From an uncultured Verrucomicrobiota bacterium (GTDB lineage Bacteria; Verrucomicrobiota; Verrucomicrobiia; Limisphaerales; UBA8199), in the NCBI GenBank assembly GCA_903873945.1, contig CAIQQM010000025.1, forward strand, positions 1-52,149: 52,149 nucleotides of DNA, written 5' to 3'. The stretch's first letter is position 1; every line of letters begins with the position of its first letter. The translations under genes and the position numbers were made by a program. Shown here piece by piece: positions 7,911 through 15,857 of this stretch. Below the pieces are notes generated by a model. The model saw only the letters and a list, made by a program, of their open reading frames with translations. It did not search any database and had not been told where the DNA came from.

Positions 7911-7972
7911 AAGCAACTGGAGACTCGCCGGCAAGCAGACCGGCAATGTTTCCCGTGCCAGTTGCTTTTTCC
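7911..7972 (+). terminator. Branched hairpin with T-run between cca and the GT2 gene
   Basis: A perfect 10-bp outer stem (aagcaactgg / ccagttgctt) encloses a second small stem (gccgg / ccggc) and is followed by tttcccc. It lies 50 bases after the nucleotidyltransferase stop and 14 bases before the next gene. It may terminate the upstream operon or act as a leader structure for the glycosyltransferase. Confidence 0.5.
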
Positions 7973-7986
7973 CCGGCCTTTGATAT

Positions 7987-8817
7987 TTGATAAGAGTGAC
8001 TGAGCCCAGCTTGCTACTCCTGATCCCCGCCTATAACGAAGAAGGCCGCATTGGACCCGTGCTGCGTGACTACGCCAGTCATTTTAAAGCACAGTACCGG
8101 GGCAAGTTCCAATTGGTGGTGGTCCTTAACGGCTGCACGGATGACACTATTGGCGTCGTGCGGCGTGTGGCATCCGAATATCCCTTTGTGAGCGCCCTGG
8201 AATTTCCGGGGGCAATCGGCAAAGGCGGAGCCCTGATTGAAGGGCTGAAACTGGCCCCGCTAGCGGACTTGATCGGCTACGTGGACGCGGACGGGGCCAC
8301 CCCGCCCCGGGCCTTCCTGGACCTGGTGCGGCACATGGACAAGGCAGACTGTGTCATTGGCTCGCGCTGGCTGCCCGAATCAGTGCTGCACGTCGAGCAG
8401 ACGAACCGGCGCCAGTTTGCCAGCCGTGTTTTTCATCGCATCGTGCAACTGCTCTTTCGCATGAACATTCGCGACACGCAATGCGGTGCCAAGATCATCC
8501 GGCGGCAGGCAGTGGAAAAAATCCATTCCAGCCTGCGCATCGCAGACATGGCATTTGACATCAACCTCCTCTACTCCCTCAAACATGCCGGCTACCACAT
8601 CCTCGAGGTGCCGACGGAATGGACGGACAAAATCGGTTCGAAGGTTACGTTGTTCGGCACTTCACTGGTGATGTTTCTTTCCGCGGTCCGGGTTCGACTG
8701 ATTTATTCGCCATTTTACAAATGGCTCCGCCCCTTACGCCCCCTGGAGGCCTGGGTTTACAAGAAACTGAGCGCGCCGCCCCCGCGACCGGGGCCGCCGC
8801 ACAGAGCCGGACGGTAA
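7987..8817 (+). CDS. Family 2 glycosyltransferase, dolichyl-phosphate sugar synthase type
   Basis: 276 residues. The GT-A fold opens with LLLIPAYNEEGRIGPVLRDY near residues 8-27. The nucleotide-sugar and metal site is YVDADGATPP near 99, followed by ADCVIGSRWLP near 120 and NIRDTQCGAKIIRR near 160. This is the pattern of DPM1/ALG5-like enzymes that move a hexose from UDP or GDP to a polyprenyl phosphate on the cytoplasmic membrane face. There is no multi-pass C-terminal domain, so it is the short soluble form. The track starts it at TTG 7987; GTG 7996 is the alternative. A convergent flippase gene follows, which suggests cell-envelope glycan work. Confidence 0.85.
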   Translation: MIRVTEPSLLLLIPAYNEEGRIGPVLRDYASHFKAQYRGKFQLVVVLNGCTDDTIGVVRRVASEYPFVSALEFPGAIGKGGALIEGLKLAPLADLIGYVDADGATPPRAFLDLVRHMDKADCVIGSRWLPESVLHVEQTNRRQFASRVFHRIVQLLFRMNIRDTQCGAKIIRRQAVEKIHSSLRIADMAFDINLLYSLKHAGYHILEVPTEWTDKIGSKVTLFGTSLVMFLSAVRVRLIYSPFYKWLRPLRPLEAWVYKKLSAPPPRPGPPHRAGR

Positions 8818-8848
8818 ACAGTGGAAAACGGAAGCTGGCCGGCCCGCG

Positions 8849-10132
8849 CTAAGCGCCGGGCTGTTCGGCGGCTTTTGTTTTTCCACCCCAGGTAAACAAG
8901 GCGCAGGTTGCCAGCAGAATCAGGTTAAACACACCCATTGTTTTGAGCACCATCACGAGAGTGCCGTGAAAATGCGTCAGGGCGAAAGCATAGGCGACCG
9001 CCAGCACGCAGAGCACCGGCACAATTTTAAATGAGGAACGGGCAAGCAGGTTGTTAATGAGGACATTGGCAAGAGCCAGCGGTATCATTGCTCCCGCGTA
9101 CCAGGGCAGCACCGCGGCAGCAACCTGGACGTAACTCTGATTATACACGAGCCTGACGACCCAGGGACCCAGCAGGGACAAAACCACCGCCCCGCCAATG
9201 GCCATTATGGCGGTCCCGCCCAACACCAACCCCATCAAGTCGGTCTTCTCCGCTTTTGCCGCACTGTGAACAATGCGCGGAAACATCACCGCAGCGAGGG
9301 GGCCAACCAACCACATGAGAGCGCGGGACATGGTTCCGGCACTCACATAAAACCCGGTTTCATCCGCAGTGAAGTAGGCCCTTACGAACATCGTATCCGC
9401 AGTGAACAGGAATTGAAAAGCGCCGAACCCAAGCATCAAGGGAACCACCTGGCGGAGCAGACTGGACCAGTCAAAGGACTTTGGGGGGGCGAGCCACAAC
9501 GACCGCGTCTGCCAGATGGCAATTACCGCGGCAACCACCAGGCCAAGCAGCACACCGGTCATCATGCCCGTTGAATAAGCCCCCAACAGCAGGACAAAGC
9601 AGGCGGCCACGAAAATCCGGCCAACGCCATTGAGCATCATGCTCCAGCCCAGCCAAAAGAAGTTCTGCGCACCCTGCAACACTCCCTGGAATAACGGCGC
9701 CCACAACGAAAACAGCACCACCAACAACGTGATCCACAGCGCCATCGGGTTACTGATCTCCCAGCGTTGCAAAATCACACCTTGAAAAACCAGGACCACA
9801 ACTGCGCCGGTAAGCCATAGGAAGGAAACCCCAAGCCAGATTGACCGGATCATGCCGGCGAGTTCGCCTTCCCGGTTGGTAGCCAACGCCCTGGCGGTCT
9901 GCTGGGTCATTACCATCTGCAAAGGCATGGTCGGGATGCACATCGCCACCGCCAGCAGCGTTCCGAACAGGCCATATTCCCGTGCCGGGATGGCTTTTGC
10001 CAAAAAATGCACCACCCACATGAACAAACCGCCGGAGATGCTGGCAATCATCAGCCAGCCGCTCTGGCGGAAAAATGCGGCGCGATGGGTAGCGGCTGTC
10101 ATCGGCGGTTTTGTAACTTCGTCAACAGGCAT
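8849..10132 (-). CDS. Polysaccharide flippase (MOP/Wzx-like)
   Basis: 427 residues with about 12 predicted membrane segments spread along the whole length and an N-terminal RQSGWLMIASISGGLFMWVV, where Wzx/MVF proteins begin their first helix. The pattern of paired hydrophobic helices, AREYGLFGTLLAV after TM1-2, is that of the polysaccharide biosynthesis protein family (MOP superfamily). That family moves lipid-linked sugars or other amphipathic cargo across the inner membrane. The convergent neighbour is a polyprenyl-phosphate glycosyltransferase, which fits a lipid-linked glycan route. The first ATG of the frame is used. The upstream M20 peptidase gene on the same strand ends 31 bases before it. 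Confidence 0.8.
   Translation of the reverse strand: MPVDEVTKPPMTAATHRAAFFRQSGWLMIASISGGLFMWVVHFLAKAIPAREYGLFGTLLAVAMCIPTMPLQMVMTQQTARALATNREGELAGMIRSIWLGVSFLWLTGAVVVLVFQGVILQRWEISNPMALWITLLVVLFSLWAPLFQGVLQGAQNFFWLGWSMMLNGVGRIFVAACFVLLLGAYSTGMMTGVLLGLVVAAVIAIWQTRSLWLAPPKSFDWSSLLRQVVPLMLGFGAFQFLFTADTMFVRAYFTADETGFYVSAGTMSRALMWLVGPLAAVMFPRIVHSAAKAEKTDLMGLVLGGTAIMAIGGAVVLSLLGPWVVRLVYNQSYVQVAAAVLPWYAGAMIPLALANVLINNLLARSSFKIVPVLCVLAVAYAFALTHFHGTLVMVLKTMGVFNLILLATCALFTWGGKTKAAEQPGA
8854..8882 (+). terminator. Possible terminator after the GT2 gene
   Basis: A 5-bp GC stem (cgccg / cggcg) with a 7-base loop is followed by gcttttgttttt. It lies inside the 3' end of the convergent flippase gene and would stop plus-strand transcription. 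The stem is short. Confidence 0.45.
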
Positions 10133-10163
10133 AGGGTTTGGATAGAATGAAGATTATTTTAAT

Positions 10164-11291
10164 TCAAGGGAGCGATCTGAAAAAGTCGAGCAATAGGTTT
10201 TTGCCCCGCTCCAGCGAGTCCAGGGAAATCCATTCATCCGCTGTATGCGCCTGAGCGATGTCGCCCGGACCAAATACGACGCTGGGAATCCCCCCCTGCG
10301 CCAGCACCGACGCGTCGCAGAAGTAATCCGCCCCCGCCGGCCTGATTTGGCCGACACAACTCAGGAATTGCGCCACCAGTGGCAGCCCGGGTTTGGTCTC
10401 GAGCGGCAAGCAGGGAGCAGGCTGGTCCGTCGCCAGCGTGGCTTTCAGATGTTTATTGCGCAGCAGCGTTCTGACTTCCCGGATTACGCCGGCTTCGGTC
10501 TCACCCGGAAGCGTGCGCCGGTCCACCAGAACCCGGCAGTAGTCCGGCACGATATTCACCTGCGTACCGCCGGAAATGGTACCAACGTTTACCGTCGGCG
10601 ACCCGAGCAAAGGATGCTGCCGCTGGCGCAATTTCTCCGCGTATTCGCCCTGGAACAGATCAACGATCTTCGCCATAGCATAAACAGCGTTGCTTCCCAG
10701 CTCCGGTCGGGCGGCATGCGCGGACTTGCCCCTGGTTTCCAACCGCAGCCACAGGCTCCCTTTGTGGGCGGTGACGACTCGCAGGCGCGTGGGTTCGCCC
10801 ACGATGGCCAGGTCCCCGCGAAGCCCACCCGCAACTAGCGCGCGCGCACCGGCCTGGCCGTTTTCTTCGTCCACCAAACCCGCGAAAACGATTTCCGTCT
10901 TCCGGGGTCGCCTTTTGCCCCGGGCCAGTTCGCATAGCGCAATGAACATGGCGGCCACTGAGCCTTTCGTGTCACACGCCCCCCGACCATACATCCTTCC
11001 CTTCGTTATCCGCGGAACGAACTGGCGCTTATCCGCAACCACGGTGTCAAGGTGGGGCGCGAGCAGAACCCGGCTTCGCAATTTTCCTGCAGGCGCGAGA
11101 CGGGCCAGCAAATTGGAACGGCCGGGTGACACGCGTTGAAATTCCACCGTCAGGCCGGCTTGCGCAGCCGTCGCCGCCAGGAATTCCGCCACTTTTTGCT
11201 CACCGGAAAACGGGTCTCCTCCCGGCAGGAACGCCGGGTTGACGCTGGGCAATGCGATCAGCTCGCTTAACAGTTTCTCGGTCCTGGTCAT
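10164..11291 (-). CDS. M20 family peptidase (ArgE/DapE-like)
   Basis: About 375 residues from the start chosen here. Zinc and catalytic motifs of the M20 clan are visible: LLAPHLDTVV (first His/Asp), YGRGACDTKGSVAAM (bridging Asp), LVDEENGQAGA (catalytic Glu and Glu ligand), IVGEPT, and a late QAHTADEWI His. A dimerisation domain follows KGSLWLRLETRGKSAHAARP. Acetylornithine deacetylase or a related amidohydrolase is the likely activity, but the substrate is not fixed by these motifs. The ORF track extends to 11390. I prefer the ATG at 11291 because conserved sequence begins there (MTRTEKLLSELIALPS) and a GGAG lies 6-7 bases upstream; the extra 33 residues look non-homologous. Confidence 0.85.
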   Translation of the reverse strand: MTRTEKLLSELIALPSVNPAFLPGGDPFSGEQKVAEFLAATAAQAGLTVEFQRVSPGRSNLLARLAPAGKLRSRVLLAPHLDTVVADKRQFVPRITKGRMYGRGACDTKGSVAAMFIALCELARGKRRPRKTEIVFAGLVDEENGQAGARALVAGGLRGDLAIVGEPTRLRVVTAHKGSLWLRLETRGKSAHAARPELGSNAVYAMAKIVDLFQGEYAEKLRQRQHPLLGSPTVNVGTISGGTQVNIVPDYCRVLVDRRTLPGETEAGVIREVRTLLRNKHLKATLATDQPAPCLPLETKPGLPLVAQFLSCVGQIRPAGADYFCDASVLAQGGIPSVVFGPGDIAQAHTADEWISLDSLERGKNLLLDFFRSLP

Positions 11292-11625
11292 GCCGACTCC
11301 AACGATTGGAATGGGGGCAAAGCCTACGAATTGAACCAGCCAGTGTCGAGCGCCGAAGAGAAAGGAACAGGCATCTGATGTCAGAACCATCTCCTAATGG
11401 GACTTATACTACTTTCCCGGTGCTGCCCGAAAAAGAACACCGAAACACTCAGAAAATACCTGTAAAATAAGGGCGTTGTGCCTGCAGCGAGGTTTCTCCC
11501 CGGTCCATTTTGGTTTCAACCGCCTGATGACATGGGCACGTATCTTTCGCGCATCTGTAATTCATCAAACACTTGCTGAATGGCCGGTATGCCTGGTTAT
11601 TGAACGGGGCTAACCGGCTGGCGGT
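11292..11625. other. Intergenic, nothing recognised
   Basis: If the peptidase starts at 11291, this 334-base interval has no gene I can support. The left 100 bases are the optional N-terminal extension of the peptidase ORF. The remainder has no hairpin with a T-run, no tRNA and no repeat that I could match elsewhere in the window. Confidence 0.5.
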
Positions 11626-11973
11626 TCAATTGAGCAGCAGCAGACCGATGAGATAAGAGCTGGCATTCATGGCAAATGACAGGAAGCCGGCCCGGGCCAG
11701 CCGCAGTCGGAGAGCGTAAGCCAGGAGGAATCCTTCCGTCAGGAACACGGCGAGTTCGATGGCGAGTAAGAGCGGCAGATGGATCGGCATGAGCCTGAAA
11801 TAGAAAATCCCCAGCAGGAGAAAGTGTATGGTGGGATGCGTCACCACGTTGACCAGGAATACCGCCAGCAATGATCGCCGATCCCAGTACCCCAGCAACA
11901 AGGCTACACCGAGTTCGATGGCGATCGTGCTGCAGAATGCCGGCAGGTAACTATGGAGGAGGTAGCAAGCCAT
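11626..11973 (-). CDS. Four-helix membrane protein of unknown function
   Basis: 115 residues, almost all hydrophobic, with about four membrane helices (LPAFCSTIAIELGVALLLGY, LLAVFLVNVVTHPTIHFLLL, a third after HLPLLLAIELAVFLTEGFLL, and a C-terminal SYLIGLLLLN). Possible functional polar residues inside the membrane are Glu in IELGV and IELAV and the NVVTHPTIH segment. It is the last gene of a four-gene operon and overlaps the preceding small ORF by 23 bases, which suggests coupled translation. I do not recognise the family. Confidence 0.7.
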   Translation of the reverse strand: MACYLLHSYLPAFCSTIAIELGVALLLGYWDRRSLLAVFLVNVVTHPTIHFLLLGIFYFRLMPIHLPLLLAIELAVFLTEGFLLAYALRLRLARAGFLSFAMNASSYLIGLLLLN

Positions 11974-12166
11974 GGGAACGGCGGATCAGGTGCAGACCGA
12001 TCAGGCTGGCCGCCAGCAGGACCAACCAGACGATCCCGATAATGCCCAAGGGGACCAGTTCCCGGGGATCGCCGGGAACCAGACTGTCAGCGCGGCATGT
12101 TTGGACAAGCCCAAAAACTCCGAGGAGCAACAATCGCCCGCGTTTGCTGTGGCTGGCGGTTTTCAT
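11951..12166 (-). CDS. Small signal-peptide/membrane protein
   Basis: 71 residues from the ATG at 12166. An N-terminal signal-like segment (RGRLLLLGVFGLVQTCRA), a short outer loop with PGDPRELVPLG, and one membrane helix (IIGIVWLVLLAASLIGLHL) end in RRSHGLLPPP. The track starts the frame at 12268, but the first 34 residues lack any coherent feature. The ATG at 12166 overlaps the TGA of the MFS gene in an ATGA, the same coupling used by its neighbours, so I chose it. Function unknown. Confidence 0.65.
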   Translation of the reverse strand: MKTASHSKRGRLLLLGVFGLVQTCRADSLVPGDPRELVPLGIIGIVWLVLLAASLIGLHLIRRSHGLLPPP

Positions 12167-13263
12167 GGATGTACCCGGGCAAAGCGAAGGGGCAGGCGCC
12201 GAAACGCCATCTGCAAGCCGAGATAGAGGATGACGGCCGAAGCAAAGACGATCGCAAACACGATCCATTCATTGCTGAATTCGCGATTGCTCCCGGGTGG
12301 CAGCATTATGGGCCACGTCCCCGCTTCCAGCGCCAGGCAGGTCAGGCCAAAAGCAAACGCGGGCCGGCCGGGCAGTAGATTGGCCGTGGCCACGAGTGTG
12401 ACCGGCATAGGGAGGTTGAAGAGAAACATGCCGGCAATGGCGGCAGTTGGCGCACCAGCCCCGAAGGCCAGCAGTGGAGCCGCCACTGCCAGCGCGCCGA
12501 CAGCCACCCGGCCCCAGCCAAGCCGGTCCGCCAGGACCCCGCCCAGTCCTTTGCCTAACACAACAAAAACCATCAGGGCAACGGACAAGGCCATTGCCGA
12601 TTTCCAGGGAAACTCCATGCCTGTCCCCACCATGGAACGCATTCCGATGCAAACTAACAGCAACAACAACACCGTCAGAAACCAGCGCGAAGGGCCCGGC
12701 GCTTGTTCGCGACGGTAGTCAATCAAGGGTGTCGGCAGGACCAGCATGACGCCGCAGAGAATCGCCAACAACAGGATGAACGGCCAACTTTCAAATGTTC
12801 CGTTTTGCCCCAAGTAAGTTCCCAGAAATAAACCAGCCGCTCCGGGAGCCACGAAAATCCCCGACGCAGCCGCGCGGCCCGCTGTCAGGTTCAGGCAAAT
12901 GCTACCTGCGCCCAGGTGAAACAAGGCGTTGCCCAAACCGACCAGGACAATGCTGAGGAGCGGTCGTTGCGTAAACCCGATCGTGGCCAACACCATGAGC
13001 AAACACCCGGCCATGGCGCCACCGCGCGATCGTTGCATCCGATCCATTACGAGGCCAAGAACCGGCTGCGTCCCAAAGGCGAGCAGGTTGTAGAACAGAA
13101 AGCAAAATCCGGTTTCCGTCACGCTCAGAACCTTTAGATGCCAGAGCGTGAACAGCATGCCGGCGGAGATTGCGTCCACCAATGCATGGGCGAGGCCGTA
13201 TACCGCCAAGTTGGCACTGATTCGTCGCAGCGACAACAAGGAGCCGTCCACGGCAGCACTCAT
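12163..13263 (-). CDS. Major facilitator superfamily transporter
   Basis: 366 residues with about 10-12 membrane helices. The loop GLVMDRMQRSRGG near residues 70-82 is the MFS motif A between helices 2 and 3, and GKGLGGVLADRLGWGR near 240 is its copy in the second half. It is slightly shorter than typical 400-residue MFS carriers. Substrate unknown. Its ATG overlaps the TGA of the secreted-protein gene upstream (ATGA at 13260-13263), and its own TGA overlaps the next start. Transport is therefore coupled to the production of three small envelope proteins. Confidence 0.8.
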   Translation of the reverse strand: MSAAVDGSLLSLRRISANLAVYGLAHALVDAISAGMLFTLWHLKVLSVTETGFCFLFYNLLAFGTQPVLGLVMDRMQRSRGGAMAGCLLMVLATIGFTQRPLLSIVLVGLGNALFHLGAGSICLNLTAGRAAASGIFVAPGAAGLFLGTYLGQNGTFESWPFILLLAILCGVMLVLPTPLIDYRREQAPGPSRWFLTVLLLLLVCIGMRSMVGTGMEFPWKSAMALSVALMVFVVLGKGLGGVLADRLGWGRVAVGALAVAAPLLAFGAGAPTAAIAGMFLFNLPMPVTLVATANLLPGRPAFAFGLTCLALEAGTWPIMLPPGSNREFSNEWIVFAIVFASAVILYLGLQMAFRRLPLRFARVHP

Positions 13264-13679
13264 GACCCGGCTGGTTTTTTGGCTTCCTTAATACTGATGA
13301 TTTTCTCAACCGAGATTACCGGTGTGCCCGGATGGCTCCACCGGGCCAAAACCGTCACTTTGACCCGCTTCCCGATGTATTTATCCGGATCAATCGTTTC
13401 GTTGGGTTTGGCCGCCTTGATTTGACCCGCCATTCCCAGGGCGACTATCTCACCGTTATCCTCCGTCAACAGAAGCCGCCCCTTCTTTTCCGTGCCATCG
13501 GGCAGCTTCTGGAGTTCCCAAGAGAGTTTGCCATTGAGCGCCACTTCTTGCGGCAGATCGGCGTCTGGCGGCGGCAATATCTTACGGTGAGGGCCCGGCG
13601 GTTCCAGAAGGTCCGCCCGGCTGACGGTGCCTGCCATAAACAGACTGCAAATTGTTACTAGTATAAACCACTTTTGCAT
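13260..13679 (-). CDS. Secreted protein with an OB-like domain
   Basis: 139 residues. A clear signal peptide (FILVTICSLFMAGTVSRA, cleavage about residue 22) is followed by a small beta-rich domain with DADLPQEVALNGKLSWEL, KGRLLLTEDNGEIVAL and YIGKRVKVTVLARWS. The last segment has the look of an OB-fold. It is first in the four-gene operon, preceded by AGGAGA at 13688-13693 and a promoter-like pair further up. It may be a periplasmic binding or accessory protein for the MFS carrier. I do not recognise a named family. Confidence 0.75.
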   Translation of the reverse strand: MQKWFILVTICSLFMAGTVSRADLLEPPGPHRKILPPPDADLPQEVALNGKLSWELQKLPDGTEKKGRLLLTEDNGEIVALGMAGQIKAAKPNETIDPDKYIGKRVKVTVLARWSHPGTPVISVEKIISIKEAKKPAGS

Positions 13680-13767
13680 AACTTTGTTCTCCTGTTATTA
13701 AGGGACATTTCCCATATGACTTGCACCAAAAAGCAATCGTTAACGATTCAGCCAGACTTTCCCCCAT

Positions 13768-13796
13768 ATAATATAACTTCAGGACAATGCCGACAA
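13768..13796 (-). promoter_or_regulatory. Promoter of the four-gene MFS operon
   Basis: On the minus strand TTGTCG and TATTAT are separated by exactly 17 bases, about 90 bases upstream of the first ATG of the operon. This matches 4 of 6 and 5 of 6 consensus positions at ideal spacing. Confidence 0.5.
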
Positions 13797-13908
13797 GCCG
13801 ATGTGAGCCGCCGTCTCTGTAACGGCACCGGCATGACTGCCGATTTGATGCTTCGGGCAATTCAATGACCATCATCACGTTCGACAAGTGCGCGCGGTCA
13901 CCTCTAAC

Positions 13909-14043
13909 AACCCTTATCAGGCGCTCAATGAATCTTTGAATGACCCCCTGGCGGCAAAATGCGATGAACTCCACCACCAAGGGCTTCCAGCCATACCCGG
14001 TGAAGTGCGTTGCGCCCTTCCTCTTGACTAAGTCCATTCCCAT
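13909..14043 (-). pseudogene. Possible decayed small gene beginning MGMDL
   Basis: Within the 13680-14112 intergenic region a minus-strand frame begins MGMDLVKRKGATHFTGYGW. It recalls small phage/bacterial hypothetical proteins that start MGMD and continue into a Trp/Asn-rich segment. After about 45 residues the likeness ends, and the frame runs on through the neighbouring operon's promoter and first gene. A good Shine-Dalgarno (AAGGAGA) lies upstream, but it faces a different ATG (14072) that opens only a 14-codon frame. I read this as a relic or a chance likeness. The rest of 13680-14112 holds the operon promoter and nothing else I can name. Confidence 0.2.
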
Positions 14044-14112
14044 AGCCAGCGCGGACTTGCGGACTTTTCCATTTGTCTCTCCTTCTTCGAGACCTGCGAA
14101 CCGACGGCGTGA

Positions 14113-14694
14113 TCACCCCTTCCCGAGGAGCCGCCACCAGACATGGAAAAGCTTCAACGCATACCGCTCATAGGTTGAAAGCGCGCGTCCATGGGCCAGA
14201 ATTTCGTGGACGGTTCTGAGCGTCATGCAAAAGTCGAGGTCATGCAGCGAGCGGTTTTTCAGGATGCGCCGTTTCCATCGTTCCGCGTCTGTAATCTCCC
14301 GGATCTCCTCCCGGGCTCCCGGCCGGAATGAGATTAGCCAGTCATCGCGCCGGATGAAACCATCCGCCTCGCGCCTGGCCTCGAACCAATCGTCGCAGAG
14401 CAGGCAACAGACTGACCTATCTTGAAAGGAGCCGAGGCGATAGAAGACCAACCGGCTGTCAAAGCCCGAGAAATAGTCATAGGCGATTTGCTCCGCGCCG
14501 GGCGGGGGCGGCGTGAACTTGAGCTGAAACCCCGGCTGAACACTGGCAGAGCCGGCTGAGTCTTTTTCGAAACAAAGATTCTCGTCAAAAAGCCAGATCA
14601 ACCCGGTGGGCAACCCTTGCCGGCCAAGAAACGTTTTCCATGCGCTCAACGCCTCGTCGAACGCCGGCCGTTTGAATTTGGGAGCAATGTTCAT
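14113..14694 (-). CDS. Conserved-looking hypothetical protein
   Basis: 193 residues, soluble, without signal peptide or membrane helix. It opens with MNIAPKFKRPAFDEALSAWK, has aromatic- and Cys-rich stretches (CCLLCDDWFEARREADGF), and a C-terminal basic helix with YERYALKLFHVWWRLLGKG. No known domain is apparent to me. It starts 6 bases after the stop of the epimerase gene on the same strand and is almost certainly in its operon, which hints at a sugar or envelope setting but does not prove it. Confidence 0.65.
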   Translation of the reverse strand: MNIAPKFKRPAFDEALSAWKTFLGRQGLPTGLIWLFDENLCFEKDSAGSASVQPGFQLKFTPPPPGAEQIAYDYFSGFDSRLVFYRLGSFQDRSVCCLLCDDWFEARREADGFIRRDDWLISFRPGAREEIREITDAERWKRRILKNRSLHDLDFCMTLRTVHEILAHGRALSTYERYALKLFHVWWRLLGKG

Positions 14695-14700
14695 ATTGTT

Positions 14701-15654
14701 CTAGGGCGCGACTCGATTAAACCAATCCACGAACCGGGGAATGCCCTGCTCGATTTTGACGCGCGGGTTGTACCCAAGATTTGCCCGCGCCTTGGAGATA
14801 TCGGCGCAGGTCAGCGGGACGTCGCCCGGCTGCAACGGCTGCCAATTGATACGGGCTTTCTTACCCAGCGCAGCTTCCAGCAACTCGATGAGACGGTTAA
14901 GTTTCACAGCCTGCGATTCGCCAAGGTTGAAGATTTCATAACCAAATTTCTTCTCCGTGCAAGCCATTATGCCATCGAGGATGTCGTCGATGTGCGTGTA
15001 ATCCCGCGCCGTCGATCCGTCGCCAAAGACAGGAATGGGCAGGCCGGCATGGATCAGCGCCGCGAACTTATGGATCGCAAGGTCCGGCCGCTGGCGCGCG
15101 CCATAAACCGTGAAGAACCGCAGCACAACGATATCCAGACCGTAAACGTGGTGGTAAACATGACCAAGGGCTTCGCAGGCCAGCTTGCTCGCGGCATAAG
15201 GCGAAATTGCGGAAAAAATCGGGTCCCCTTCGGAAAAAGGGACCTTGGAATTCACCCCGTAGACCGAGGAGGAAGAAGCCATGATGATTTTGCCCGCACC
15301 GTTGAGCCGCGCCGCCTCCAGAAGATTGACCGTTCCCTCCACATTCACCCGCACACAATCGGCCGGCTCGGCGAGGCTCGGCTGGACACCCGCCCGCGCC
15401 GCGAGGTGAACAACCTGGTCAAACCTGACCCGGCCCATCAACTCCCCGAGCAGCTTGCGGTCATTCAGATCGCCCTGCACGAATTCAAAAGGTTTTCCCA
15501 AGCACTGAACCTCGCGAAGGTTGCGCCGCTTGAGTTGCGGGTCGTAGAAATTGTCCAGGTTGTCGAGGGCCCAAACCGCGTGTCCGCAACGGAGCAGCCT
15601 CTCGCACACGTGCGAGCCAATGAAGCCCGCGCCGCCGGTGACAAGGAAATTCAC
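14701..15654 (-). CDS. NAD-dependent nucleotide-sugar epimerase
   Basis: 317 residues of the extended SDR family. The NAD site is VTGGAGFIGSHVCERLL at the N-terminus, the catalytic pair YxxxK is YAASKLACE near residue 150, and the Ser/Thr partner is MASSSSVYG near 125. The segments AARAGVQPSLAEP and FGDGSTARDYTHIDDI are typical of UDP-glucuronate or UDP-glucose 4-epimerases. It probably makes a UDP-sugar for surface polysaccharide. A hypothetical gene follows 6 bases downstream, and xerC is divergent about 200 bases away. Confidence 0.88.
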   Translation of the reverse strand: MNFLVTGGAGFIGSHVCERLLRCGHAVWALDNLDNFYDPQLKRRNLREVQCLGKPFEFVQGDLNDRKLLGELMGRVRFDQVVHLAARAGVQPSLAEPADCVRVNVEGTVNLLEAARLNGAGKIIMASSSSVYGVNSKVPFSEGDPIFSAISPYAASKLACEALGHVYHHVYGLDIVVLRFFTVYGARQRPDLAIHKFAALIHAGLPIPVFGDGSTARDYTHIDDILDGIMACTEKKFGYEIFNLGESQAVKLNRLIELLEAALGKKARINWQPLQPGDVPLTCADISKARANLGYNPRVKIEQGIPRFVDWFNRVAP

Positions 15655-15857
15655 GCGGAAACGCTACCAAACCATTGCAACCTCTGTCGAGTGTCCGGTG
15701 GAGATCCGTTCCGCGCTTCCGAGATCCTCAGTTCCCCCGGCCATGACGTTTGGATCACATCAACCGGCGATTTAAACTTTGAAGACAGCCGTTCAAATCT
15801 CATACTCCAATGAATGGCGAAGGAAACTGGCGACCGATTAAGCGGCAAGATGCTCCG

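Noticed and set aside
13680-14112. Riboswitch before the MFS operon
   Set aside because: I looked for conserved cores such as the cobalamin-box GCCACTG and found none; the leader is only about 80 bases from the predicted start site.
14617-15813. 398-codon plus-strand ORF opposite the epimerase
   Set aside because: Antisense shadow spanning two real minus-strand genes and an intergenic gap.
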